The notes under the pieces were generated by a model. That model worked only from the letters and a program-made list of their open reading frames with translations. It was not told the DNA's origin and did no database searches. Position numbers and translations under genes: made by a program. From NCBI RefSeq assembly GCF_001951155.1, contig NZ_CP016359.1, forward strand, positions 3,310,001 to 3,374,000: a DNA stretch of 64,000 bases, given 5' to 3'. Below, one piece after another: positions 35,684 to 43,683 of this stretch (position 1 is its first letter; each line of letters begins with the position of its first letter). The stretch comes from Christiangramia flava JLT2011. Its GTDB lineage: Bacteria > Bacteroidota > Bacteroidia > Flavobacteriales > Flavobacteriaceae.

Positions 35684-37486
35684 TTATTGTAAAGTTGCAT
35701 TTACTTCGCCACAGGTTAACATAGCCTCTCCATAATATGGGTTTCGCACCTCTTTTTCCAAACTAATCCAATAAGCTCCCTTATTGTTATCGGCCATTGG
35801 ACAAAACTGGATATATACATTTTCGTTAACACCAAAAAGTTGCACGCTACTTATCATATGCGCAGAAAGATGTTTAAAATGTGCTCTTTGTGTTGCTATA
35901 TCTGAATTGTTCTCAATAGTATTAGCCGAGGTCTTTAGTTCTTTTTGAATGGTCATCCAATGGTTATGTGCTTTTTCATCAGATAATAATTTCATATCCA
36001 CTTTTTTCAAAGATTGGTTTATTTGTTTTCCTGCCTGTTGAGCGCCCTTGGCATCATCATTTACCAAAGCATCTTTTAAAAGGATATAATCATCAAAAAC
36101 CTGTTTTAACTGATTCTGAAATTTGTTTGAAACTTCAATCCTTTCTTTCATTTGAGAATGGTTGGCTTCATTTGTATTTTCTCCAGAATTATCTTCTTGC
36201 ATTCCCAAATGCCCTTCGTGGCCTGTCATTGTTTTACCACCAGATGCATTCATCATACTTTTTTTTCCCTGTAATTGTGCAGCGGCATCTACGGTAAACG
36301 TTCCGTTAGTTACGACTTCATCTCCATTCTTTAAACCTTCAAGAATGGTATAACTATCGCCATTGGCATTGCCCAATAAAACTTCCCTCATTTCAAAAAT
36401 AGCTTCATTAGGGTTTGTTTTGACATAGACTACAGAGCGTTCTCCCGTCCACATAACAGCGGTTGACGGTACGGAAACGGTATTCTCGGTGCTTGTTTGC
36501 GTACCCTCAATTATACCTTCCACAAACATTCCCGGTTTAAAGAGGTCTTTCTTATTTTGCAAGACCGCTCTTACAACCACCGTTCTAGTTGCAGAATTTA
36601 ATAAGGGGTCGATGAATGAGACTTTTGCATCAAAAACCTCATTGCGATAAGCATTTGTGGTCACTTTAATAGTTTGCCCTTCTTTTAGGGATGCAATTTG
36701 ATTTTCATAAGCATCAAATTCTGCCCATACTGTATTGAGATTCGCAATTTTATATAAGGGTTGTCCTTGCTTTAAATAATCCCCTTCTTCTACCATTTTC
36801 ATTGTTACCGTTCCTGAAACGGTTGCAAAAACCGGAAAGTTTTCTTGCACTTTCCCAGCAGTTTCTATGGCGTTGATTTGCTTTTCGGAAAGTTTCCAAA
36901 GTTTAAGTTTGTTCCTAACAGCCTTATACAATTCTGGTTGCGATTCTTTTAATGATGAAGCGGTAAGCAGTTCTTGCTGTGCAGCAACCAATTCTGGCGA
37001 ATAAATAGTTGCCAAGCGTTGTCCTGCTCCAACACGTTCTCCTGTAGAATTAACGTACAGTTTTTCTATTCTTCCTCCAAAATATGTAACCTGTACTGCA
37101 TTTGACTCTTCATTAGCTTTTATCTTACCAGATAATTTAAGGGAATTATTTCCCATTTGTCCTTTTCCTACAAGTGATGTTTGGATATTGGCCAGTGCCA
37201 TTGCGTTATCGGTCATTTTTATTTCATTGGCATTAAGACCATCTGCACCAGATTCGGCTGGAATTAAATCCATTCCACAAATGGGACAATCCCCAGGTTC
37301 TGGTTGCATAATCTGTGGATGCATAGAACACGTCCACATTTGATTAGAAGCAATTTCTTCTGAATGGTCGTGGGTGTCTTTCGCATTATTTGTTGCCTTG
37401 TCCGCAGAACCTCCACCGAATAGTAGAAAGCCGCCTAACAGGCCAACAATCAAGGCAACACTTATATAAATGATGTTTTTATTCAT
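35684..37486 (-). CDS. CusB/CzcB-type RND adaptor with C-terminal DUF3347
   Basis: Periplasmic adaptor of a heavy-metal RND efflux pump. 600 residues: N-terminal signal-anchor (5-25), heavy-metal-binding domain with WTCSMHPQIM and CPICGMDL near residues 51-75, barrel-sandwich and alpha-hairpin domains, beta-barrel, and an added DUF3347 at about 455-596 with YIQFCPMAD and NPYYGEAMLTCG. It lies about 10 kb from the pump and TolC genes of the same minus-strand block, an unusual split for a CusBA system. Confidence 0.92.
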   Translation of the reverse strand: MNKNIIYISVALIVGLLGGFLLFGGGSADKATNNAKDTHDHSEEIASNQMWTCSMHPQIMQPEPGDCPICGMDLIPAESGADGLNANEIKMTDNAMALANIQTSLVGKGQMGNNSLKLSGKIKANEESNAVQVTYFGGRIEKLYVNSTGERVGAGQRLATIYSPELVAAQQELLTASSLKESQPELYKAVRNKLKLWKLSEKQINAIETAGKVQENFPVFATVSGTVTMKMVEEGDYLKQGQPLYKIANLNTVWAEFDAYENQIASLKEGQTIKVTTNAYRNEVFDAKVSFIDPLLNSATRTVVVRAVLQNKKDLFKPGMFVEGIIEGTQTSTENTVSVPSTAVMWTGERSVVYVKTNPNEAIFEMREVLLGNANGDSYTILEGLKNGDEVVTNGTFTVDAAAQLQGKKSMMNASGGKTMTGHEGHLGMQEDNSGENTNEANHSQMKERIEVSNKFQNQLKQVFDDYILLKDALVNDDAKGAQQAGKQINQSLKKVDMKLLSDEKAHNHWMTIQKELKTSANTIENNSDIATQRAHFKHLSAHMISSVQLFGVNENVYIQFCPMADNNKGAYWISLEKEVRNPYYGEAMLTCGEVNATLQ

Positions 37487-37497
37487 TTTAATTTTAT

Positions 37498-37926
37498 TTA
37501 TTTGTTATTTTCCAATCGTTTTATCATTGCTTTCATTTCTGCAATTTCCTTTTCTTGTGCCTTGATAATATCTTCAGCTAACTTTTTAACTTCTGGATCT
37601 TGGATATCAGCACGCTCACTTGTTAAAATCGCAATAGAGTGGTGAGGTATCATTGCTTTCATCCACAATATGTCTCCTACCGTTGACTTCTGATCGCGTA
37701 CCAATCCTAATGCACCAACAAATAGCACAATGCTACCCAAAACAATGGCGATATTCTTCTTTTTGTTTTGGTACATATTACGCATCGCCACAAACATTAT
37801 AATGGCCATAGCAGCAATACCCAAGCAACTCATATAAAAACGAGTAAGGCTAAAATAGACGTGATCTAATTGATAAGAGTTTAGGTACATTGTAATGTAC
37901 ATTGCCACAAATGATGCCGCCAGCAT
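37498..37926 (-). CDS. DUF305-type membrane protein, possible upstream frameshift
   Basis: Family of uncertain function often found in metal islands. Seen: two to three membrane helices in residues 1-75, then the DUF305 core with MIPHHSIAILTSERADI. The usual flavobacterial start is longer: an upstream ATG at 37982-37984 would give it, but runs out of frame through an A9 tract. With one more A the frame reads through to NNYTKFVGML and joins this ORF. I annotated only the safe part; see findings. Confidence 0.8.
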   Translation of the reverse strand: MLAASFVAMYITMYLNSYQLDHVYFSLTRFYMSCLGIAAMAIIMFVAMRNMYQNKKKNIAIVLGSIVLFVGALGLVRDQKSTVGDILWMKAMIPHHSIAILTSERADIQDPEVKKLAEDIIKAQEKEIAEMKAMIKRLENNK

Positions 37927-38001
37927 ACCTACAAATTTTGTGTAATTGTTTTTTTTTGAATTTTGATTTGAATTTTCATTATATATTGATTTTAGTGTTA
38001 C

Positions 38002-38712
38002 TTATTTTCGTTTCTTTTTAATTATTTTTCTAATGGTTGGGGATGACGTGTACCAAAGTAAAAAACCACTTAATACAGTAATCAACCCTAATAGTGAAAA
38101 CCCTCGCAATACTAATGTGTTAAAATTGTCTCTACCTTGATAATCCATAGTGTGTGTCATCCAAAGGAAATCGAACCAACGCCAATCCCTGTGTCTTACC
38201 GTTTGAAATGCGCCATTTTCAATGGCCACGTAGGCCTTTAAATTTTGAGGTGTTTCATACGAAATTTCATACGCCGGAAGTGGACGACCACGATATTCGT
38301 GATGCTGCCCTACCGTATCGACCCGTTGAATTTCAGCTATTTTTAAATCGGTTAGCATATACCTATTTGCAACTTCTTGCGCCTCTTCTTCAGAAACCCC
38401 ATTTTTCTTATGTCCTGTTCTGGCATTAATAAGTTGTGTTTCATTAATCCAATAGTAAGGTTCGTTTGCAATTTCCAATAGTTCTAAAGTTTGGATTGGT
38501 TGCTCTGTATCGAGTTGAGATGTACCGAGTAAATCGTTAAAAGACTTCTGTTTAGGTGCTACTTTTTTAAACTGGTCGCCGTGAATTTCATCTATATCTG
38601 TCCAACTGAAATACATCCCGCTAATCGTCCACATCAAAAACTGGATACCTAAGAAGATACCCAAGTAACGGTGTGCTTTTCTAATCCATTTTGCTGTTTT
38701 TCTGTTGACCAT
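38002..38712 (-). CDS. PepSY-domain membrane protein
   Basis: 236 residues: membrane helix near 12-35 (RYLGIFLGIQFLMWTISGMYFSW), PepSY-like extracytoplasmic domain (about 50-190) and a final helix at 205-225. Family members act in ferric-reductase-like or membrane-linked redox processes, but the role here is not known. Adjacent genes in the same operon are DUF305 and a permease. Confidence 0.8.
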   Translation of the reverse strand: MVNRKTAKWIRKAHRYLGIFLGIQFLMWTISGMYFSWTDIDEIHGDQFKKVAPKQKSFNDLLGTSQLDTEQPIQTLELLEIANEPYYWINETQLINARTGHKKNGVSEEEAQEVANRYMLTDLKIAEIQRVDTVGQHHEYRGRPLPAYEISYETPQNLKAYVAIENGAFQTVRHRDWRWFDFLWMTHTMDYQGRDNFNTLVLRGFSLLGLITVLSGFLLWYTSSPTIRKIIKKKRK

Positions 38713-38743
38713 TATTGTTTTTACTTTATTCTTTATCTATATT

Positions 38744-39970
38744 TTAATTCACGAAAAATTTTACAATCAGTCCACCTGCCAACCATATATAACAGATATA
38801 GGCCGCATATTTTAAAACACTTTCAAGCAATGGACTTTTCGGTGCCATTTCGCTCATTGAGTGCTTTACATCCTTTCTCTTGAAAAACCCTAAGTATATG
38901 AGATATCCTGAAATTGCGAGAAAAGCCATATTCAAATAGAAGGTATAGTCAATTTTGAAATGCTCTTTGTCCTGTATTTTAACTTGTGATGTGTCAGGCA
39001 ACATACCCAACAAATCGAAAGAGTAATGCAGAGCCAAAGCTGTTCCTATTAATGCCGTAAACAGTAAGAATAAAATGAACAGCGACATTTTCCACCCATA
39101 ATACTTGGCGTTAATACGAAGTACAGGAAAGACTACCAAATCACTAAAAATAAAAGCCATAACCCCTGCAAAACTCACGCCCTTTCCAAAAAGCAATGCC
39201 GCCAACGGAATATTACCCATTGAGCCAATAAAAGTTAAAAATGCGGCAATAGGTCCTACAACGATATGTTCCAATATTTCAAGAAAGGTAAAGTCTGTAT
39301 TGCCTTGACCACTATTGATAAATAGTGTCTGGAAGAAAGAATCGGGAACGAAGGCTGCGACGATACCTGCAATGGTAAAGCCAACGGTAACGTCCTTCCA
39401 TACCATCTGCCATTCCATCTTATATTTTTTGGCAACCCTTGCCCAACTATCTTCTTTCTTGATTTGTTTTTTCCAATCTTTGGAATCATCCATTGAATCG
39501 TCATCTTCGTTCTCTAAATTCTTGCGCGCTTTTTCTATGAGCTTTTTAGGATTGATTATTCGTATCAAAATCCACGAAATAAGAATTAAAAGGATTCCAC
39601 CTACATATTCGCCGACTACAAACTGCCATCCCAAAAATATGGAAATGATGATTCCAAGCTCAATTACGAGATTGGTCGATGCAAGAAGAAAAGCAATGGA
39701 AGACACAAAGCTTGCACCTTTTTTAAAGATAGATTTTGTGCCCGCTAAAGCCGAAAAACTACACGAGCTGCTTATAAAACCGAAAAACGTGCCTAAGAGT
39801 ACACTTTTACCTTCACTCTCGTTCATTGTTTTTTGCATCCTTTTTTCAGTCACAAAAATCTGTATCATACTACTGATGATGTATCCCAAGATGAATGCCC
39901 AAAGCGCCATCCAGAAAAATCCGGTGGTCGTATAGGCCGCTTCGCCCCATTGTTTTAAGAATTCGCTCAC
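38744..39970 (-). CDS. Permease of the DUF318/ArsP-like family
   Basis: Polytopic inner-membrane protein, 408 residues with about ten helices. Seen: FFGFISSSCSFSALAG, a GFIGSMGNIPLAALLFGKGVSF-like repeat (two-fold inverted pattern with Ser/Cys and Gly-rich loops) and a central basic-acidic loop (ENEDDDSMDDSKDWKKQ). Family members export metals or metalloid compounds; by context copper or zinc is plausible, but the substrate is inference. Confidence 0.75.
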   Translation of the reverse strand: MSEFLKQWGEAAYTTTGFFWMALWAFILGYIISSMIQIFVTEKRMQKTMNESEGKSVLLGTFFGFISSSCSFSALAGTKSIFKKGASFVSSIAFLLASTNLVIELGIIISIFLGWQFVVGEYVGGILLILISWILIRIINPKKLIEKARKNLENEDDDSMDDSKDWKKQIKKEDSWARVAKKYKMEWQMVWKDVTVGFTIAGIVAAFVPDSFFQTLFINSGQGNTDFTFLEILEHIVVGPIAAFLTFIGSMGNIPLAALLFGKGVSFAGVMAFIFSDLVVFPVLRINAKYYGWKMSLFILFLLFTALIGTALALHYSFDLLGMLPDTSQVKIQDKEHFKIDYTFYLNMAFLAISGYLIYLGFFKRKDVKHSMSEMAPKSPLLESVLKYAAYICYIWLAGGLIVKFFVN

Positions 39971-39980
39971 AGTTTAAATT

Positions 39981-40463
39981 TTATTTTACATTTCTTGACG
40001 AAGAATGTGTTTTAATAATCTTCCATTTACCATCCATCTTTTTTAAGATAGACGTCGCTACTCCTTTTTTCTTTATCGTTCTACTTTCGCCTTTTTCATC
40101 TGGATTGAGCACGATAGTGTAGATGTAGGTTTCAGTAGTAAATGCATAAGGCAAATCTACTTCCGCATCAATTTCATAATCTGAAAATTCAAATTTTTTG
40201 AAATGCCCCAACTCAGGCCCCAAATGGTGTTCTATATAGTGCGCATACGAGCCTTCTACACCACCAGATTCAAATACTTTTGAATCTTCTGTAAATAGTT
40301 CAAATGTCCCCTCGGTCGTTAAGTTTTGTAGTGCATCTTTGTAAGCTTTCATTACTGCGATAACATCTTCTTTATCTTTAGAATCTTTATCATTCTGTGC
40401 ATTGGTAATGCTGACTGTTGAAATGAGAACAGTTATGAGTGTAATAATTTTAAGTACTTTCAT
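39981..40463 (-). CDS. Secreted NTF2-like (DUF4440-type) protein
   Basis: 160 residues from the ATG at 40463: signal peptide 1-20 (ends TNAQ), then a cone-shaped NTF2-like fold (DVIAVMKAYKDAL, AFTTETYIYTIVL, KKMDGKWKIIKTHSSSR). These proteins bind small ligands or act as minor enzymes; no catalytic residues are certain. The upstream TTG/GTG extension lacks a signal peptide and was rejected. Confidence 0.75.
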   Translation of the reverse strand: MKVLKIITLITVLISTVSITNAQNDKDSKDKEDVIAVMKAYKDALQNLTTEGTFELFTEDSKVFESGGVEGSYAHYIEHHLGPELGHFKKFEFSDYEIDAEVDLPYAFTTETYIYTIVLNPDEKGESRTIKKKGVATSILKKMDGKWKIIKTHSSSRNVK

Positions 40464-40482
40464 ATTTATATTTTTAAAGGGG

Positions 40483-41040
40483 TTATTTGTTAACGTGAAT
40501 TCTATTAATGTTTGCAATACCAAATACCAATACCAAAAAGCTCAAGAAAACTTCCATCATTACCAATAGTTTACCTGCAATATTCAATGGTACAATATCT
40601 CCGAAGCCAACCGATGAAAAAGTAATTAAGCTGAAATATAAAAACTCAAAAAACTGTAATGAAAATGAGCCATTGAGCGCTGTACTCGATTTAAAATTTT
40701 CAGGGTTCAAAGTATATAAAGCGTGATAATCTGCTGAAAACGAAAGGACAATCAAAATAATCAATACTCCAAATAAAGTAAGAACGTGGGTTAGCTGATG
40801 ACTTTCGCCTATTATTTTACTTAACTGTATAAAAGTGAGCCTTACGATAAAAATGGTTTTGACCAAAGCCAAACCAACAATTATAAAGGGTAGAAATTGG
40901 CTGGCGGAATCTACACCTACCCATAGTATATAACTTAACGATAGAGCAATCACTATACTTGCAGTAAGCAATACCTTTTTAAACAGTTGCTTGTAAAAGC
41001 CAATTCTTTCAGATTTTTCTATTGTGTTCACTTTAGTCAT
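40483..41040 (-). CDS. Two-helix K+ channel-like protein
   Basis: 185 residues: four hydrophobic segments, the last two flanking a pore loop with the selectivity filter TFSSVGFGD, a variant of TVGYGD. No regulatory domain, so it is a minimal channel. Start chosen at the ATG 41038-41040 (a TTG two codons upstream is less likely). Co-oriented with the metal genes; what potassium has to do with copper tolerance is not known. Confidence 0.8.
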   Translation of the reverse strand: MTKVNTIEKSERIGFYKQLFKKVLLTASIVIALSLSYILWVGVDSASQFLPFIIVGLALVKTIFIVRLTFIQLSKIIGESHQLTHVLTLFGVLIILIVLSFSADYHALYTLNPENFKSSTALNGSFSLQFFEFLYFSLITFSSVGFGDIVPLNIAGKLLVMMEVFLSFLVLVFGIANINRIHVNK

Positions 41041-41055
41041 TTTCAATTTATTTCC

Positions 41056-41190
41056 TTAACTAAATAATTGAAGCGCCAAAGCACCACCAACTATTAAGAT
41101 TAGTATGGTATATATTATGTAATTGAACCATTTTCTAACTACAGACTTTTCAGTTGTATTTTGACACCCGTCTTTGCAACACTCTTTCAT
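41056..41190 (-). CDS. 44-residue Cys-containing single-pass membrane peptide
   Basis: Small ORF, ATG at 41188-41190, TAA at 41056-41058: head MKECCKDGCQNTTEKS with three cysteines, then basic residues and one hydrophobic helix (about 20-42). The CC...C head may bind copper or silver; similar tiny proteins are common in flavobacterial metal islands but I know no name. It sits 15 bases upstream of the channel gene in the same direction. Confidence 0.6.
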   Translation of the reverse strand: MKECCKDGCQNTTEKSVVRKWFNYIIYTILILIVGGALALQLFS

Positions 41191-41593
41191 TGTTATATCT
41201 TCCTTTTTTATATGCAAAATCCTTTAAATAATACTTGAAAATGAGAGGCAACCTTTATTAACCAATAAACCAACCAAATGTTTACCCCTCACAATCAAGT
41301 ACTCTTCACTAAACTTCTCTTCATCATAAATTTTTAATTGCCTGACATAGGAAGAGAGATGTTATTATTTTAGGGATATATTCTCTCTCCCTTGTGCAGG
41401 CTGCTATTAACCAAATCAACTTTTCTTTTCAAAATTAATTGTGCCTGACTAGGGAAGGAACTAACACTAACCATCAACATTGTTTTCCTTCCCAGGACAG
41501 GACTTAAAAACTATTCGGATATCTTTATCATTTTACAACCTTCTGTTAACTAATAAACCAGAACATTGAAAATATTTTTATACAAAAGGCTAT
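41191..41593. other. 400-base non-coding spacer with two related inverted repeats
   Basis: No ORF of any plausible kind. Contains imperfect hairpins at 41340-41401 and 41442-41512, both with outer CCTGAC and inner GGAAG arms, and flanking related sequences CAACCTTTATTAACCAATAAACC (41249 area) and CAACCTTCTGTTAACTAATAAACC (41535 area). Described under findings. Confidence 0.8.
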
Positions 41594-42145
41594 CTATTGA
41601 ATAGTTTTTTGAACTTTTCCACATTTAAGCATTTTGCTTCCGTAATACGGGTTCCTAACTTCGTTACTTGTACTTAACCAAGCACTACCTTTATCATACA
41701 TTGGGCAAAATTGCTCGTATAACGTGCTTTTTGTACCCGTAATAGCTACCATATCAGTAATATCCTTACTTAACGTTTTAAAATGCTCGCGTTGGTGGTC
41801 TATGGCACTTTCAGAAATATGTTCTGCGTGCTCGGTAGCATCTTCAATAATATCGGCCAATTCTTCTTGGTGTTCTTTGGTATAGCTACTGGTATCAAAG
41901 GCTTTAAGAGAAGCTACCAATTTTGTGCCTTCTTGGGCTGCCTTTTTGCTATCGTCTGCCACCAAGGCATCTTTTAGACTGAAGTAATCATTTAAAATTG
42001 CTTCTGCTTTTGGATCACTGTTCATATTCATCATTTTACCGTGGTCCATTTTATGGTCCATCTTCATTTTTTCCTTTTCCTGTGCATTGGTAAAAGAAAC
42101 TACCAACAACAACATAGTGGCTATACTCATTTTTAACTTTTTCAT
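41594..42145 (-). CDS. Secreted DUF3347 protein
   Basis: 183 residues: signal peptide 1-21, Met/His/Lys-rich linker ([19 protein letters not shown]), DUF3347 at about 48-183 with [20 protein letters not shown]. Probably a periplasmic copper-binding protein, like the DUF3347 tail of the CusB-like adaptor but without adaptor. Closest in sequence to the lipoprotein at 42.6 kb; the two and the heme protein between them form one operon. Confidence 0.88.
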   Translation of the reverse strand: MKKLKMSIATMLLLVVSFTNAQEKEKMKMDHKMDHGKMMNMNSDPKAEAILNDYFSLKDALVADDSKKAAQEGTKLVASLKAFDTSSYTKEHQEELADIIEDATEHAEHISESAIDHQREHFKTLSKDITDMVAITGTKSTLYEQFCPMYDKGSAWLSTSNEVRNPYYGSKMLKCGKVQKTIQ

Positions 42146-42164
42146 CTTTTTATTTTTTAATTAT

Positions 42165-42617
42165 TTATAAGCTGTCTTTTAATTGTGTTACCCAATTGAT
42201 TATTTCTTCTGCCTCTGCTTCTGAAAACCTTGCGTCTCTATGAATGAACGTATAAGAATCTAAAGGCATTTCGCCATTTTCAATCTGTTTGATGATAGAC
42301 CTTAACTTACTGGTCTTTCTTCGGGTTGATAGTGAATCCCATTCGTTGAAATTCAGTTCGGCCTTGCCTTCTTTAATATGGTCTTCCAAAAACCAAGCAA
42401 CAGGCTGAACTTTGTTATACCACGGGTATTGCGTATTATTACTGTGACAATCATAGCAGGATACCTGTAACTTGTTTTGAATGTTCTCTGGAACATCATT
42501 AACCAACATAAAATCAGTTTCGGGTACAGAATCACTTTGGTTACGAGATGATGGTATAAATTGAATACCTACAAACACCACCAATAAAACAATCGCTATG
42601 ATTTTTACTATTTTCAT
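42165..42617 (-). CDS. Heme-binding-domain protein with one CxxCH
   Basis: 150 residues: signal anchor 1-20, then c-type heme site CYDCH (Cys54, Cys57, His58) in SCYDCHSNNTQYPWYNKVQPV, typical of the flavobacterial heme-binding domain family. Likely an electron-transfer or sensor protein on the periplasmic side. Placed between two DUF3347 genes; a redox partner for copper oxidation is inference. Confidence 0.88.
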   Translation of the reverse strand: MKIVKIIAIVLLVVFVGIQFIPSSRNQSDSVPETDFMLVNDVPENIQNKLQVSCYDCHSNNTQYPWYNKVQPVAWFLEDHIKEGKAELNFNEWDSLSTRRKTSKLRSIIKQIENGEMPLDSYTFIHRDARFSEAEAEEIINWVTQLKDSL

Positions 42618-43220
42618 TTAGTTGATTTCTCGCTGCACTTTGCCACAGGTTAACATTTTGCTACCGTAGTAGGGATTACGCACTTCCTCTTTAGTACTTA
42701 ACCACGCCGTACCGCCATCATACATAGGGCAAAACTGCTCGTAAAGCTTCATCTCTGCTCCTGTTATAGCTACCATATCTATTACATCTTTACTTAAAAC
42801 TTTAAAATGTTCGCGCTGGTGTGCTATATCACTTTCTGAAATGTGTTCTGCGTGTTCAACTGCATCCTCAACAATATCCTTTAATTCCGATTGCTGGGTA
42901 TCGGTATATTGTGAGGCGTCAAAATTTCCTAAGGATGTTGCGAGGGTTGCCCCAAGTTCTTTGGCTTTGCCATTATCATCTCCCACCAACGCATTCTTTA
43001 AGTTGAAATAGTCATTTAATACCGCTTGCGCATTACTATCTCCACTCATTGCCATTTCCTTCTTTTCGCCGTCGTGATGACCATCACTGTTATCGTGGTT
43101 CATTTGTGAATGGTCTCCATCCGTGCTATTTTGTTCTTTGCTGTTGTCTTTACAAGACATTACTGTTAAGGTTATGAATGCTATCGCAACTATACCTAAT
43201 GTTGATTTTAATTTGCTCAT
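42618..43220 (-). CDS. DUF3347 lipoprotein
   Basis: 200 residues: lipobox VMSC (Cys about 23), a His/Asp/Met-rich linker ([16 protein letters not shown]), DUF3347 at about 65-200 with the same [11 protein letters not shown] and [13 protein letters not shown] end. Its stop abuts the heme-protein start. Probably anchored to a membrane and binding copper. Confidence 0.88.
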   Translation of the reverse strand: MSKLKSTLGIVAIAFITLTVMSCKDNSKEQNSTDGDHSQMNHDNSDGHHDGEKKEMAMSGDSNAQAVLNDYFNLKNALVGDDNGKAKELGATLATSLGNFDASQYTDTQQSELKDIVEDAVEHAEHISESDIAHQREHFKVLSKDVIDMVAITGAEMKLYEQFCPMYDGGTAWLSTKEEVRNPYYGSKMLTCGKVQREIN

Positions 43221-43277
43221 TTTGTTTTAATTTAAGTTTGTGTTTATTAATTATTATTACTGCCTTTTTATAGTGTC

Positions 43278-43664
43278 TTATAATTTTTCAATGACGTTTT
43301 CCAACATTGCAGTTATTTCGCTGGCTACCTCATTCAATTTTTCATTTTTTACAGCTTGCATTGATGCCATTGGGTTTACGGCCGCAACTTCAATGATACC
43401 TGCTTCGATTTCCTGTACTATGACATTGCAGGGCAACATCGTTCCAATTTTATCTTCTGCTTGCAAAGCTTTATGTGCATAGGGCGGATTACAAGCTCCG
43501 AGTATCCTATACTTTTTAAAGTCTATATCCAGTTTTTTCTTTAGTGTTTCTGTTACATCAATTTCTGTAAGGATTCCAAAACCTTCTTCCTTTAATCCTT
43601 GTGTCACTTTCTCGATGACCTCTTCGAAGGTTCCATTGATTGTTTTATTAAAATAATAGTTCAT
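43278..43664 (-). CDS. DUF302-family protein
   Basis: 128 residues, no signal peptide seen. Core with FEEVIEKVTQGLKEEGFGILTEIDV and LGACNPPYAHKALQAEDKIGTMLPCNVIV matches DUF302, a small family common in sulfur- and metal-linked loci; the two cysteines (in GACNPP and MLPCN) might bind metal. Function unknown. Between the large oxidase and the DUF3347 group. Confidence 0.85.
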   Translation of the reverse strand: MNYYFNKTINGTFEEVIEKVTQGLKEEGFGILTEIDVTETLKKKLDIDFKKYRILGACNPPYAHKALQAEDKIGTMLPCNVIVQEIEAGIIEVAAVNPMASMQAVKNEKLNEVASEITAMLENVIEKL

Positions 43665-43683
43665 CTTTTTAATTTTTAGTTGT

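Noticed and set aside
41191..41593. Integron attC array or CRISPR array
   Set aside because: Only two inverted repeats, no GTTRRRY/RYYYAAC core pairs, no equal-length repeats with unique spacers, and no integron integrase or cas gene in the window.
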